From the NCBI GenBank assembly GCA_944323215.1, contig CALURS010000003.1:1-36846 (forward strand): 36,846 bases of DNA, written 5' to 3'. The stretch is from Candidatus Gastranaerophilales bacterium (GTDB lineage: Bacteria; Cyanobacteriota; Vampirovibrionia; Gastranaerophilales; Gastranaerophilaceae). How positions within the stretch are numbered: position 1 is the first letter of the stretch; every line of letters starts with the position of its first letter. Shown here piece by piece: positions 9,220 to 18,192 of this stretch. Made by a program: the position numbers and the translations under genes. The notes under the pieces were generated by a model that saw nothing but the letters and a program-made list of their open reading frames with translations, was not told the DNA's origin and made no database searches.

Positions 9220-11328
9220 CTAAAAACTATAAACATTATTTCTACTTACAATATTTACTGGGGCTGCAGGTCTAGCAGGATTTGCATTGATTAACGTTAC
9301 ATGAGCATGGTTGACATGATTTGTACCATGTTGTTTATCATATCTACGTTCATCAACAATTTTTCTATTACCAGCGAAACGAGTTAGGATTACCGGATCA
9401 GAAGTGCCGATAGCTTGCACTGTAGGTAGAGAAAGTAATTTTTCATAAATCCTAATTCTATTTTGAGCGGAATGTTCAGACATAGAAACATCAGCTGCCC
9501 TACCTTCTCTATGCTTTGAACCCGCTTGATCTCTGAATCTACTTGTAACAGTTAAATTAAGTCCTAATTGAGAACCTATTTCCGGTATTTGATTATCTGC
9601 AAAATAGGTTAATACTTTTTGTTCGTTAGGTCTAGGTGTAGTATATGCAATGTTTCTCATTGTTATAGCATTTGATTTAAGACCATCAACTCTTTGCTGT
9701 GCATAGGTTTTCTTTTCTTGAACTTTTTGATTTAATCTATTATTTATAATTTTTAACTTTTCAGCATCTGGTGGCATTTCGCCATTATGTTTGGATTGAT
9801 AATAAGTAAAATCATTTATAACATCACGTATAAAACCTGCACGTTGAGCCATACCTCTTTCTAACTGTTTGTATAGCTGCACGCCATCATCACCTTTATA
9901 ACCTAGTGAATTGGTAATATTCTGTAATTCAGCATCTGTGATTTTACGACCTCTACGGGCTTCAAGCTCTCTAGTCATTGCTCTAATCTCAGAAAAAGCA
10001 GAAGCTGTTTTACCATCACTTGTAAGTCTCATTGCTTTTAGGGCATCTTTTATCATTTTATCATCATCTTTAATTGTTGTATAATAATCCCCTGCTTGAA
10101 TATCTTGCTGTTTTTTCAAGAAGTTTTTATATTCGCCATCTGATAAATAGCCCCTATATTTGTTTAAATCCTCTTTTGCAAAACCTTGAGCATTATTCAC
10201 AGACATATTATATAGAGTTTCCCATACTTGATTATCCGTTTCTGGTTGCCCTTTTGTGTTTATATAATTCATCAGACTCAATTTTATATTCGGGTCAATA
10301 TTGTCTGGAATATCATCATAAGATAAAACACCACCAGTTTGAGCTGCTTGAACAGCTTTTGTATAAAATCCATTAAGAGCCTCACGCTCTGCAAGATCTC
10401 TGAAATGTTCTTGGTCTGAATAATGACGCTTAATTCTTGAAACGGTCATATCAGATAACTCTATATCTTGAATCGCTTCTGCTTTTTGAATAGCTTCTTC
10501 TTGGCTGACAGAAGAACTAACAATCTGTTCTGCAAGATCTCTTGCTTGATATTTAGTTTCTTCATTTTTAATAGTGCCAATATACCTAGCGTGATTTTTT
10601 GAATCAATTTCATCTTTGTGTTGTTCAAAAAATTCTCCAGCTTTTAAACTTCCTTCTGAGATATAACTATCTAAAACAGAGCAATATGCAGAAGATTTAG
10701 CCTGTTTCTTCATTGCTTCTATCGTGTCCGGATCTAAATTCTGCATCTCTCCTTGCCATTCGATAATTTTCATTGCGTTATTTAATTGCGTTTGCATAAT
10801 GGTGGGATTGTTCCTTGCATTAACCATTCCTTTTATTGCATTATCTAATCCAACTTGACTTTCTGTTTCAGCCCATATTCCAGTTTGTTTGACATCATGG
10901 GCATTAACTCCAGCGTAAATTCTACTTTTTTTATTCTGTATCATAGAATTCATTCTGGATTGATTAAATGGAGATATTTTGTTTTTAGATTTATATTCTT
11001 GAACAAAATCATCAAAATTTTTCATTATTTCGCCAGATTTGCCAACAGCATCTTTTCCATTTTTGTAGTAATATCCAGTGTCTTTATTGTATAAATTGTC
11101 TTGCTCCCATTGGTCAATCTGATTTGACATTTCAAGCATTTTGGCATCATCAATTTGTTCAGATATCTTTAATGCAGCATTCGCTAGATTGTTAAGTCCG
11201 CCACCCATGTTGGATAATGCCTTTGCTTGACCTCCGCCAAACATATCTTCTGTTAATCTATAATTCTGATAAGGTTGTGGCGTTCCATTTAAACGAACTT
11301 GCCTATTATATTCAGGTACTTGTGGCAT
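9220..11328 (-). CDS. internal virion / ejection protein with C-terminal M15-type peptidoglycan peptidase
   Basis: 702 aa. The body (1-~560) is helical and Gln/Asn/Lys rich without a recognised catalytic domain, like podoviral ejection proteins. The C-terminus carries the M15 (D-Ala-D-Ala peptidase/VanY) zinc signature: SKHREGRAADV with His606 and Asp613, and NHAHVTL with His674 and His676. The M15 part likely opens the cell wall during DNA entry, the job done in T7 by the lytic transglycosylase of gp16; here the enzyme sits at the other end of a different protein. The gene is 8 nt upstream of the polyvalent gene, and the AGAGGAAAG site before ATG supports the start. Catalytic class is clear from motifs; the location in the virion is inferred from gene order. 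Confidence 0.75.
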   Translation of the reverse strand: MPQVPEYNRQVRLNGTPQPYQNYRLTEDMFGGGQAKALSNMGGGLNNLANAALKISEQIDDAKMLEMSNQIDQWEQDNLYNKDTGYYYKNGKDAVGKSGEIMKNFDDFVQEYKSKNKISPFNQSRMNSMIQNKKSRIYAGVNAHDVKQTGIWAETESQVGLDNAIKGMVNARNNPTIMQTQLNNAMKIIEWQGEMQNLDPDTIEAMKKQAKSSAYCSVLDSYISEGSLKAGEFFEQHKDEIDSKNHARYIGTIKNEETKYQARDLAEQIVSSSVSQEEAIQKAEAIQDIELSDMTVSRIKRHYSDQEHFRDLAEREALNGFYTKAVQAAQTGGVLSYDDIPDNIDPNIKLSLMNYINTKGQPETDNQVWETLYNMSVNNAQGFAKEDLNKYRGYLSDGEYKNFLKKQQDIQAGDYYTTIKDDDKMIKDALKAMRLTSDGKTASAFSEIRAMTRELEARRGRKITDAELQNITNSLGYKGDDGVQLYKQLERGMAQRAGFIRDVINDFTYYQSKHNGEMPPDAEKLKIINNRLNQKVQEKKTYAQQRVDGLKSNAITMRNIAYTTPRPNEQKVLTYFADNQIPEIGSQLGLNLTVTSRFRDQAGSKHREGRAADVSMSEHSAQNRIRIYEKLLSLPTVQAIGTSDPVILTRFAGNRKIVDERRYDKQHGTNHVNHAHVTLINANPARPAAPVNIVSRNNVYSF

Positions 11329-11340
11329 TGTCTTTCCTCT

Positions 11341-11832
11341 TTAAACTTCTAAACCTTTAATGTTTTTAACTCTATAAAAAAACTCAAAACCCTCTGGGAT
11401 ATTCATTCCTGCAGGCTTGGGATTATCAAATTTAAAACCTATCCATTTTAACCATTGTTTTGAAAATTCATTTTTGCTGTAAATGAAATTATATAAATAC
11501 CAAAAGCTTTTATCGTATTTTTTGAATTCTTTTTTAAGTTCTCTTAATAAACAGATTTTATGATTTACAATATCATCAGTGCAAAGCATCCATACAACAC
11601 CTATCCCCTTTGGATCTCGTTCAATATGCCACGCTCCACCCATGCAGACCGGAATATCCCCATCTTTATTTATTCCCATAAGAACATCAAAATCCGTTTT
11701 CATAATATCATTGAAAACTTTTTCTTTCCAAAGTTCCCCATGTACAGCTTTTACTTCTTCAAGATCTTCTGCACGCAGATGATTAAGTATATAAAGAACG
11801 TCTTTTTCATTTTTTTCTTTTCTATACATCAT
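11341..11832 (-). CDS. T7 gp13-like internal virion protein, GNAT-like fold (DUF2833 type)
   Basis: 163 aa. The central pattern VLMGINKDGDIPVCMGGAW, then a helix (CLLRELKKEFKKYD) and the ending KQWLKWIGFKF resemble GNAT N-acetyltransferase folds and the phage family that includes T7 gp13. In T7 gp13 is needed for particle assembly although not firmly a structural part. The ATG overlaps the stop of the tail tube B gene by one base (TAATG), so the two are likely translationally coupled; the Shine-Dalgarno is weak, in line with this. A second in-frame ATG follows directly. Whether it has enzymatic activity cannot be told. Confidence 0.7.
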   Translation of the reverse strand: MMYRKEKNEKDVLYILNHLRAEDLEEVKAVHGELWKEKVFNDIMKTDFDVLMGINKDGDIPVCMGGAWHIERDPKGIGVVWMLCTDDIVNHKICLLRELKKEFKKYDKSFWYLYNFIYSKNEFSKQWLKWIGFKFDNPKPAGMNIPEGFEFFYRVKNIKGLEV

Positions 11833-13916
11833 TAGTTATTCTCATTATCTTGAACGTCTACGCTTCCACTTACAGATAATATTGTTAATGGTAGTGGGTA
11901 TGATTGTTTTAAATGAATAGTAGCTTCTGCAGTTGGAGTAGCCATAACTGTCATTGGAGAGATGTCTGTTGAAAAAAGTTTTCCAGCATCATTGATACTT
12001 GCATCAGATCTTGCGTGTCGATATTCTATTCCATCACTACCAACAAACTGAAAATCCTCTCTTGACTTATGAATTTTAACAGTTACACAATTTACTATTT
12101 TCTTTAAGCCTTGTGTATTTTCGCCCTCAATATTAAGTGTTTCAAAATCAAATTCATAAGGTAAGCCTACTACAATTGTTTTTGCAGGTTTTGGCAATGT
12201 TATTTGACCATCTTCAACAACTAAGCCCTCAACTATACCGCCATTAACATTAGCAATTACAGTTTTTCCTTCTAAATGATCTAGCCCAGATATCTGAGTT
12301 ACAGGAGTAGAAAAACTTCCAGACAAACCAGAATCAACTAAAAAGGCATCTTTAGCATCATTTATAATTCTGGTTTTGGTTCTTTCGATATATTTTAACT
12401 TTTGCCCATTAACTTCTCTTTCTATTACAAAATAGGCAATATCTTCTAACCCTTCACGAATTACGTCAACCCATAAAAATTTCCCATCTGTTTCAAAACG
12501 AGTCCAGCCGCATAATTTTTGTTTTTTATTGTAAGTCATTACTACGGCAGTGCCATCTGTAAAAACCTCAAACACTAATCTGTAAGGCTCTTTAGCATAG
12601 GCTTGACAACGTACCTCTTTGCCTTCAAAAAGATGGTTTGAAAACAAAGAAAGTTCATCTCCATCATATTTATCTGTCATAAGATCATAACCTAAATCTC
12701 TTACGACAGAGCCACCAGATTGTACAAAAATTACCATTGAACCAGAAACTATTGGTTCGACATGGGAAGAACCATAGCAAGATTGTATTACTGCAGCAGG
12801 TGCTGGGTTTGCTTGAATTATGCCGTCTGCACCGTTAACCATCCATTCTGAATCTGCTGTTAAGACAATTAAATCTTTCATTGGGATTAAATGTCTAACT
12901 TCTTCATTTCCATCAATATTGATTGTTATTGCATCTGTTGCTATTAAAGGTCTTGAAATGTTAAAGTTATTTATTGCAGCTGTTTGTGATGCAACAATGG
13001 CTTGAGGTGAATCCGGTAGATTACCATATATTTTACGTTGTTGAAAATAACAAGAACATCCTGGACTTTGTCCATCTGCAAAAGGATTTTTTAATATTGG
13101 GGCAGACGACGAAAGATCTGGCTCTATATTATCATCAGTGAATGTAGTACCTTCTGCAGTGCCTATGTAACCAAAAATACCGTTTACACTTCTGTAAACA
13201 TTGTATTCACTTGCTCCGCTCACAGCTGTCCAAGTCAAAGTAACATACTCATCTACTAACCAATTAGCTTCTCTGTGTCCGGTTACACTCGCAACTGATG
13301 ATCTCTTGCTTTCTTCATTAGTTTCCTCATCAACAGCAGTTACAACATATTGATAAGTTCTTGTATTAGAGTCTGTCTTACCTGTCCATTTTGCAGTTAA
13401 GCCTGTCGGAGCAGTAATATCAGGGGCAAAAACAGCATCTTCTAATTTCCAGTCATAATGAGAATATCTTGATAAATTTTTTGCAGGATATTTCCCAGTA
13501 CAAGTTAAAGTTAATATATCACCAGCTCTTGAACATTTCAATAAGGGTAAGTCATCTGCATTATATGGAGATTCAATCTCAACAATTTGTCCTCTCTTAT
13601 TTGCAGTTTCGTAATCATCTGGATAGATAATATAGGCACCGTCTTTTAAAAACCTTATATATTTATGTCCAAATTCAAGCATATAAGTCTGTTCAGTATT
13701 AAATACAAACCTAATTACCCTAACAAAATTTGAACTATCTTTTGCCGTACCGCAATACTCTAACCCCATACGGTTTGAAATACCGCCCTCTTGGTGAATT
13801 ATTGCGTTTTTAGCAGATTTTAAACCAATTGCGTATTGTTCAAGATTCGTACGTGCATCTAAACGAGGAGATAGTTCACCTCTTGTAAAACTTACTTGTG
13901 TAATTCTTGTACCCAT
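11832..13916 (-). CDS. tail tubular protein B / nozzle-like protein with fibronectin-III-like insert
   Basis: 694 aa. The N-terminus (QVSFTRGELSPRLDAR, then LKSAKNAIIHQEGGISNRMG) is the usual opening of the podoviral tail-nozzle/stabilisation family. Residues ~165-260 look like a fibronectin type III module (APTGLTAKW, YQYVVTAVDEETNEES, YNVYRSVNG). The rest is beta-rich, as expected for a propeller-like nozzle that closes the tail tube. The gene follows tail tube A by 8 nt and overlaps the gp13-like gene by one base. Fibronectin-like modules in this family are thought to help surface attachment; that is family knowledge, not shown here. Confidence 0.85.
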   Translation of the reverse strand: MGTRITQVSFTRGELSPRLDARTNLEQYAIGLKSAKNAIIHQEGGISNRMGLEYCGTAKDSSNFVRVIRFVFNTEQTYMLEFGHKYIRFLKDGAYIIYPDDYETANKRGQIVEIESPYNADDLPLLKCSRAGDILTLTCTGKYPAKNLSRYSHYDWKLEDAVFAPDITAPTGLTAKWTGKTDSNTRTYQYVVTAVDEETNEESKRSSVASVTGHREANWLVDEYVTLTWTAVSGASEYNVYRSVNGIFGYIGTAEGTTFTDDNIEPDLSSSAPILKNPFADGQSPGCSCYFQQRKIYGNLPDSPQAIVASQTAAINNFNISRPLIATDAITINIDGNEEVRHLIPMKDLIVLTADSEWMVNGADGIIQANPAPAAVIQSCYGSSHVEPIVSGSMVIFVQSGGSVVRDLGYDLMTDKYDGDELSLFSNHLFEGKEVRCQAYAKEPYRLVFEVFTDGTAVVMTYNKKQKLCGWTRFETDGKFLWVDVIREGLEDIAYFVIEREVNGQKLKYIERTKTRIINDAKDAFLVDSGLSGSFSTPVTQISGLDHLEGKTVIANVNGGIVEGLVVEDGQITLPKPAKTIVVGLPYEFDFETLNIEGENTQGLKKIVNCVTVKIHKSREDFQFVGSDGIEYRHARSDASINDAGKLFSTDISPMTVMATPTAEATIHLKQSYPLPLTILSVSGSVDVQDNENN

Positions 13917-13924
13917 AATAATAC

Positions 13925-14518
13925 CTAATCTCTATAATCAGTAAAATCCTTATCATCTTGGTTATGAGTTACATTCTTTCGTGCATCTGTTACAATGGCT
14001 TGTCTGACCGCTATTGTATAATCTTGAAAGTTTGTATTCTTTTTGTTTGAAGAACCTGTAATAACTTGAGCTGAAAGATATGCAAGATAAAAAGCAAGAG
14101 CATTGACAAATGCAGCACTAAAAAAAACTTCATTGTCTACACGTCTTGTATAGCGTAATCTGCAAGGATTATGGTTTGTTAAAATAATTTTTTCGCCATT
14201 ACTATTTGTTGCAGGTGTAAATTTTTTCTCCTTCTTATCGTATGGTGAAATAATGGCACGTGGAGAAATGCAATCATTTGGGTATGTAAAAGCATATCTA
14301 AAATTTGGATCTTGTGAATTTTCAAGTGTGGTTGATAACTCTTTGAAAGCATTCGCAAAACTCCATTCATGGGCTTCCAATACGGTATCTCTGGCTACTT
14401 CATAATAGTTATTTAATAAAATAGCTCTTGGATCATTCTGATTAGAGTTTTGAATGGGGGCAGATACCCCCAAATTATGTAAAGTAATATTATAAATTTT
14501 TGTGCGAGAAAAAGTCAT
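13925..14518 (-). CDS. tail tubular protein A (gatekeeper/adaptor)
   Basis: 197 aa, near the usual length for T7 gp11-like proteins. Typical features: IYNITLHNLG start, RAILLNNYYEVARDTVLEAHEWSFA helix region (first third), the YTYPNDC/RYTRRVD beta segment, and a C-terminal helix with FQDYTIAVRQAI. It forms the ring that joins the portal to the nozzle. An ATAGGAAAATAAAAATG start supports the called ATG. It lies between the gp14-like protein and tail tube B, the same relative order as in many T7-like tails. Confidence 0.85.
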   Translation of the reverse strand: MTFSRTKIYNITLHNLGVSAPIQNSNQNDPRAILLNNYYEVARDTVLEAHEWSFANAFKELSTTLENSQDPNFRYAFTYPNDCISPRAIISPYDKKEKKFTPATNSNGEKIILTNHNPCRLRYTRRVDNEVFFSAAFVNALAFYLAYLSAQVITGSSNKKNTNFQDYTIAVRQAIVTDARKNVTHNQDDKDFTDYRD

Positions 14519-14534
14519 TTTTATTTTCCTATAA

Positions 14535-15143
14535 TTAAGCGAATGTAATTAAATCCCCAGAAATACCGCCGCTTACTTTTGTGCCAGAAGTTTTTCTATT
14601 GTTGCCAATAGAATTACCGCTATACCATTTACCAGCAACAGAAGCAGCATTACCTAGTCCGTTTACTCCTGTACTAATTGCATTTGTAACACCAGAACGG
14701 TAGGCATTTTCACCGGCAAAAACATCAAGATTTGCTTGGTTAGTAAAATTATTTGCCTGTTGCTCATAGGCAATTGCTTGTGTTTCTGAATTATATCTCG
14801 TTGTTAATGCATCAAGTTCACCCATTGCAGAGGTATCTTCAATGATATCTAAGGCTGTACCGGAAGAAATATCTATACCATTTGCTGCCATAGCGGTCTG
14901 TTGTTTTCCTATTGCCTGCAGTGTTTTAATTCTTTGCAGCCTTGACTCTTCAATTCCTTCTTGTCTTTGTTGGTCAGCATTTGCTTGAGCTATTTTTGCA
15001 TTATTTCTTGCAACTTCTGCTTGATAATTATATTGAGCCTGTTGAGCCTTACCTTGTTGCACACTGCTTACCACTCCCATAGTGGTACTGACTGCAGTAG
15101 CAACAATAGAAGTTACAAGGGCGGTAATACCGAAATCACACAT
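14535..15143 (-). CDS. T7 gp14-like internal virion (ejection) protein
   Basis: 202 aa from the ATG at 15143. The open frame extends 9 codons further upstream, but only the inner ATG (MCDFG) has a good site (AGAAGGACAATAAAATG), and it lies one nt after the previous stop. The N-terminus has a hydrophobic Ala/Ser/Val stretch (~residues 5-30). Next comes a long Gln/Ala-rich coiled coil (QQGKAQQAQYNYQAEVARNN), then MAANGIDISSGTALDI, a block common in gp14-like proteins. In T7 gp14 forms an outer-membrane channel on ejection. A Gly/Ser-rich tail closes the protein. Confidence 0.8.
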   Translation of the reverse strand: MCDFGITALVTSIVATAVSTTMGVVSSVQQGKAQQAQYNYQAEVARNNAKIAQANADQQRQEGIEESRLQRIKTLQAIGKQQTAMAANGIDISSGTALDIIEDTSAMGELDALTTRYNSETQAIAYEQQANNFTNQANLDVFAGENAYRSGVTNAISTGVNGLGNAASVAGKWYSGNSIGNNRKTSGTKVSGGISGDLITFA

Positions 15144-15144
15144 T

Positions 15145-15555
15145 TTATTGTCCTTCTTCTTTTTCTGCAATTAGTTTTCTTAGTTCAATAATCTGTTCTA
15201 CAATTGTTTTATTCTCAGCATTTTCAAGAGTTATACCCATTTCAATACTTTTGTTAATAAGTTCATCAAGTATTGAAAGAAGTTCTTCTTGAGTTTTACC
15301 TGCAAACTCATTAGCATTTTCTTGATTATTCTGTGGTGTTTCGTGCTGTTCAGCGATTGTAGGATTTGTTTGATTTGTATTTGATGCGTTTACCTGTTCT
15401 TGTTGAACATTCTTTTGTGATTCTGTATTTTTATTATTTATTTTTTTTGCCCATGATGGAATCTCAATACCATCTTTTAATGTAATTATCTGCCCTGGTT
15501 TGATGATTTCACCATTATAAAAAGCTCTTATTTTAGCTACTACTTTTACCGTCAT
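15145..15555 (-). CDS. unknown small protein of the capsid-tail module, possible LEM/HeH-like C-terminus
   Basis: 136 aa, ATAAGGAGAAAATTAAATG start. Residues 1-35 form a small beta unit (YNGEIIKPGQIITL) of the sort found in phage head-completion or decoration proteins. Residues 40-85 are a low-complexity Asn/Gln/Thr linker. The C-terminus (TQEELLSILDELINKSIEMGI) is a short helical domain resembling HeH/LEM-like folds that phages attach to structural proteins. I do not recognise the gene; the position after the capsid genes suggests a minor structural or assembly protein. Confidence 0.55.
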   Translation of the reverse strand: MTVKVVAKIRAFYNGEIIKPGQIITLKDGIEIPSWAKKINNKNTESQKNVQQEQVNASNTNQTNPTIAEQHETPQNNQENANEFAGKTQEELLSILDELINKSIEMGITLENAENKTIVEQIIELRKLIAEKEEGQ

Positions 15556-15588
15556 TTAATTTTCTCCTTATGTATTGTGTATTTGTTA

Positions 15589-15822
15589 CTACTCTTCTTT
15601 TGGTTCTCTATTTCCATAAAGAACTTCGGCTGCAGAAGATGCATTGTCTAATGCTTTTTTCTGTTTTTCAAGAAGCGGCAAAACATACTTCATTTTTTCT
15701 TTATCAAGTTTAATTTGTTCAGCCTTGATAATAGTGTCAACCGCACCTTCAATTTCCCAGCGGTCAAATTTGCCATATTCTTTCTTTTCTTTTTTTTCTG
15801 AAACTGTTTCCTTATCTGACAT
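15589..15822 (-). CDS. unknown 77-aa charged helical protein of the head module
   Basis: Small Lys/Glu-rich protein with a clear AAAGAAAGG site before ATG. The core WEIEGAVDTIIKAEQIKLD is helical and reminds me of small uncharacterised proteins coded between capsid and tail genes in podoviruses. It is the first gene after a strong terminator-like hairpin, so its expression should be lower than that of the capsid genes. Function unknown. Confidence 0.55.
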   Translation of the reverse strand: MSDKETVSEKKEKKEYGKFDRWEIEGAVDTIIKAEQIKLDKEKMKYVLPLLEKQKKALDNASSAAEVLYGNREPKEE

Positions 15823-15842
15823 TTTAAAACCTTTCTTTTACT

Positions 15843-15880
15843 AAAAATTGATTGCCGGATTAACCGACAATCAATTTTTT
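15843..15880 (-). terminator. terminator-like hairpin after the capsid cement gene
   Basis: Two 12-nt arms (15843-15854 and 15868-15879) pair perfectly, with an extra CGG/CCG pair inside. On the minus strand the stem is followed by a run of T (15847-15843). It lies 10 nt after the stop of the cement gene, so it can end or reduce transcription leaving the capsid genes, keeping major capsid and cement mRNA high relative to tail genes. Confidence 0.75.
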
Positions 15881-15889
15881 AAATACATA

Positions 15890-16318
15890 TTACATATCTT
15901 GATAAGAGTTATCATGAGCAGCAACCATTCCAGCAGTAATTTTGCCACCAGTAGCTGTTCCTGCACCACTTGCACCCTTAACATCATAATAGACTCGCAT
16001 ATAGCCTAAGTTTCCTTTAGGTATATAATTGATAGGGAATTTATAACCTGTTTTTAAATCCGCAATAGGAATATCTCCACTACTTACGAGAGTTTTAGGA
16101 GAAGAGAAATCTTCTGTCGCAGATGTTTGAATTGATGCTGCAACAGATGTAGCTCCTGCAAAATCTTCAACAACTTGAATAATTAAAGGCATAGGAGTAC
16201 CGAAAGCTACTTCTGGCATATTATGCTCAGTGTTAGCCATTTTTACGATATTGGTAGATGCAGCACTGGTTGTAATAGCTTGTGCATCTGAGAATAAAGT
16301 TTCTAAATCTAATAACAT
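15890..16318 (-). CDS. Bbp16-like capsid cement protein
   Basis: 142 aa from the ATG at 16318; the frame is open 21 codons further upstream but lacks a ribosome site there, while GAAAGGGCAATAAAATG precedes this ATG. The N-terminus MLLDLETLFSDAQAITTSAAS is the typical opening of the cement protein of BPP-1-type phages (Bbp16), followed by NMPEVAFGTPMPLIIQVVE and a jelly-roll-like beta pattern to the end. Cement trimers sit on the outer capsid surface and stabilise it. It follows the major capsid gene directly, as in BPP-1. Confidence 0.85.
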   Translation of the reverse strand: MLLDLETLFSDAQAITTSAASTNIVKMANTEHNMPEVAFGTPMPLIIQVVEDFAGATSVAASIQTSATEDFSSPKTLVSSGDIPIADLKTGYKFPINYIPKGNLGYMRVYYDVKGASGAGTATGGKITAGMVAAHDNSYQDM

Positions 16319-16396
16319 TTTATTGCCCTTTCTCTTTTTTGTAATTCGCAAATTGGCGGAAAGTTTAAGTGTTACCGCCATTCACTATATCAATCT

Positions 16397-16412
16397 CAGA
16401 ACAAGAGTTCTG
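16397..16412 (-). other. short hairpin just after the major capsid stop
   Basis: CAGAAC (16397-16402) and GTTCTG (16407-16412) pair around a 4-nt loop directly after the capsid stop codon. There is no T run, so it is more likely an RNA-stabilising or attenuating stem between the capsid and cement cistrons than a full terminator. Confidence 0.4.
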
Positions 16413-16417
16413 CCGAA

Positions 16418-17425
16418 TTATGCTGCAGCAACCTTATCTTCTGTATCAAGAATTGCATCACAGCATTTAACAGGAATGCCTAAGAATTTCAAAACAGGTT
16501 CTCCTGCAGCTTCATCCAAGGATAGACGAACATTTGTTTTGTTCATAGCTTGTAAGTGCAAGTAAGTTTCAATTGTTTCATTTACATAGATAACAAGTTT
16601 TGCACCTGATAATTTTGCATGCTTTTTAACTCTATGATAAGCTTTAATCATAAGTTCAATTAAATCAGCAGCATCATCTGTACCAAGCTTAGTTGTGTCA
16701 ATATTGGCAATTCTTGCACAAGTTTTATAATTTCTTACGCACATACCAATATCCCAAGAGAAGTGATCTTTGTAAACTCTAAACTCATTTCCATTTGCAT
16801 CATAAGCGGCTTCTTCTCCAATATTTTCATGTTGTAAACCTGCTTTAGAGCCTTTTGGATAAATAAGGTGAGTACCTTTTTCGCCCCAACCGACAAACCA
16901 GATTGAAGTATTTGTTGTTCCTGTTCCACCGCCATTAAGGACTTGATAGCCAATAGTATCTTTTGTTGTAGATATTTTATTATATCTTGTTGCAAGTCCA
17001 TCAAATGCAGCAGCATTTTTGCCTTTGTTTCCGTAAATGATATTTTCTTGTACTTTGTTATTCATTCCTTGAATGTGAGCATCAGCTTCATTTAAGCGGA
17101 ATTGATTTGTGTTACCATTCAGATCTGCAAGCTTTTTATCAACTTTTGAAAAATCTTCAAGCATTGCTGTTGCTTCTTGAATCTGAGTATATTCACCTTT
17201 TGTACTAGGTACACCTTGGTAAAATTTTCTGAACTCAGGTTCAGGCAGTCCGTTTCTTACCGTTGTTTTGTGTGAAGTGCCATCATTGCATTCTATTGTT
17301 ACAGCATCTTCAAGCATTGGGTTACATTTCAAAAATAAATCAATTAGTGTACTGGTAATTTTGCCATTTTCTAATTGTGAGTAGTAATCCTTCAAAGAAG
17401 GATAAGTGTTTCCTACTGTAGCCAT
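16418..17425 (-). CDS. major capsid protein (BPP-1-like, HK97 fold expected)
   Basis: 335 aa from the ATG at 17425, preceded by AAAAGGAGAAAACGAATG; ten further upstream codons are open but have no site. The sequence (YPSLKDYYSQLENGKI, LPEPEFRKFYQGVPSTKGEYTQ, NNKVQENIIYG, FLGIPVKCCDAILDTE at the end) has the layout of the BPP-1-type podoviral major capsid family. It lies between scaffold and cement genes. Codon use and position suggest it is the most expressed structural gene. Most of the capsid is built from this subunit. Confidence 0.85.
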   Translation of the reverse strand: MATVGNTYPSLKDYYSQLENGKITSTLIDLFLKCNPMLEDAVTIECNDGTSHKTTVRNGLPEPEFRKFYQGVPSTKGEYTQIQEATAMLEDFSKVDKKLADLNGNTNQFRLNEADAHIQGMNNKVQENIIYGNKGKNAAAFDGLATRYNKISTTKDTIGYQVLNGGGTGTTNTSIWFVGWGEKGTHLIYPKGSKAGLQHENIGEEAAYDANGNEFRVYKDHFSWDIGMCVRNYKTCARIANIDTTKLGTDDAADLIELMIKAYHRVKKHAKLSGAKLVIYVNETIETYLHLQAMNKTNVRLSLDEAAGEPVLKFLGIPVKCCDAILDTEDKVAAA

Positions 17426-17508
17426 TCGTTTTCTCCTTTTATTATGTGTACGCATTCGGATTGTTTATTCCGGTAAATCCGTAACCGGCTGCTATAAGCC
17501 TGTAGACT

Positions 17509-18189
17509 TTACTCTTTTGAGCCGTAAAGAATATCAGCAGCATCAAGTTTTTCTTTACCGGCAGGAATATTTACTTCTGGCAGTTTGTCGCTAGAACACA
17601 ACTCGCCAATTTTATGGAATGTTTTTATGAATTCGGGGTGATGTGTAAGACCTTTTTTCTTTATCAGATTCATAAAGCCACTTGTTGCAGTTGCTTTTAA
17701 ACCTTGATTGGCAACACTAAGATACTGATTGTATTTTGTGTCATCAGAAATATTTAATTCGGGATCGCTATCTAACAACTGCATGTAAGAGGCTTTTTCT
17801 TGCTCTTCAATTTGTTTCCCGATATCACCCAACCTTGAAAAATTTTTCTGAGCTAATTTAACTGCAAGCCCCATAAGCTCGTTTGCAGATTGGTTTGAGA
17901 GATTGAGCTTTCTTGCTACTGGTTCAAACTCATTTACAAGTTCTTGGTCAAGTTCCATCCCCTCTGGTAGAACCGTTGAGGAGTAGTCAAATTGTTCAGG
18001 GCTTCCGTATATTTCGCTATTTGTTTTTTCGTTTTGTTTATTTTCAGATTCGTTATCAGAACCCTTATTATCATCTGGTGGATTATCTTGACTTCCTGTT
18101 TTTTGGGTATCGTCTTGTGGGTCTGTTTCTGGCAGAACTTGATTATTAGGTTCTGTGTTCAGATTGTCATTTTCAAAATTTTCATTCAT
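17509..18189 (-). CDS. capsid assembly scaffolding protein
   Basis: 226 aa, AAAAAGGAGTAAATTATG start. The first 60 residues are a disordered Asp/Asn/Gln/Pro-rich tail. The middle (LPEGMELDQELVNEFEPVARKLNLSNQSANELMGLAVKL) matches the podoviral scaffold pattern, followed by coiled coil. It is coded directly upstream of the major capsid gene, as usual. It guides procapsid assembly and is absent from the mature head. A weak inverted repeat (CCGGT 17470-17474 / ACCGG 17484-17488) lies in the 83-nt gap to the capsid gene. Confidence 0.8.
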   Translation of the reverse strand: MNENFENDNLNTEPNNQVLPETDPQDDTQKTGSQDNPPDDNKGSDNESENKQNEKTNSEIYGSPEQFDYSSTVLPEGMELDQELVNEFEPVARKLNLSNQSANELMGLAVKLAQKNFSRLGDIGKQIEEQEKASYMQLLDSDPELNISDDTKYNQYLSVANQGLKATATSGFMNLIKKKGLTHHPEFIKTFHKIGELCSSDKLPEVNIPAGKEKLDAADILYGSKE

Positions 18190-18192
18190 AAT

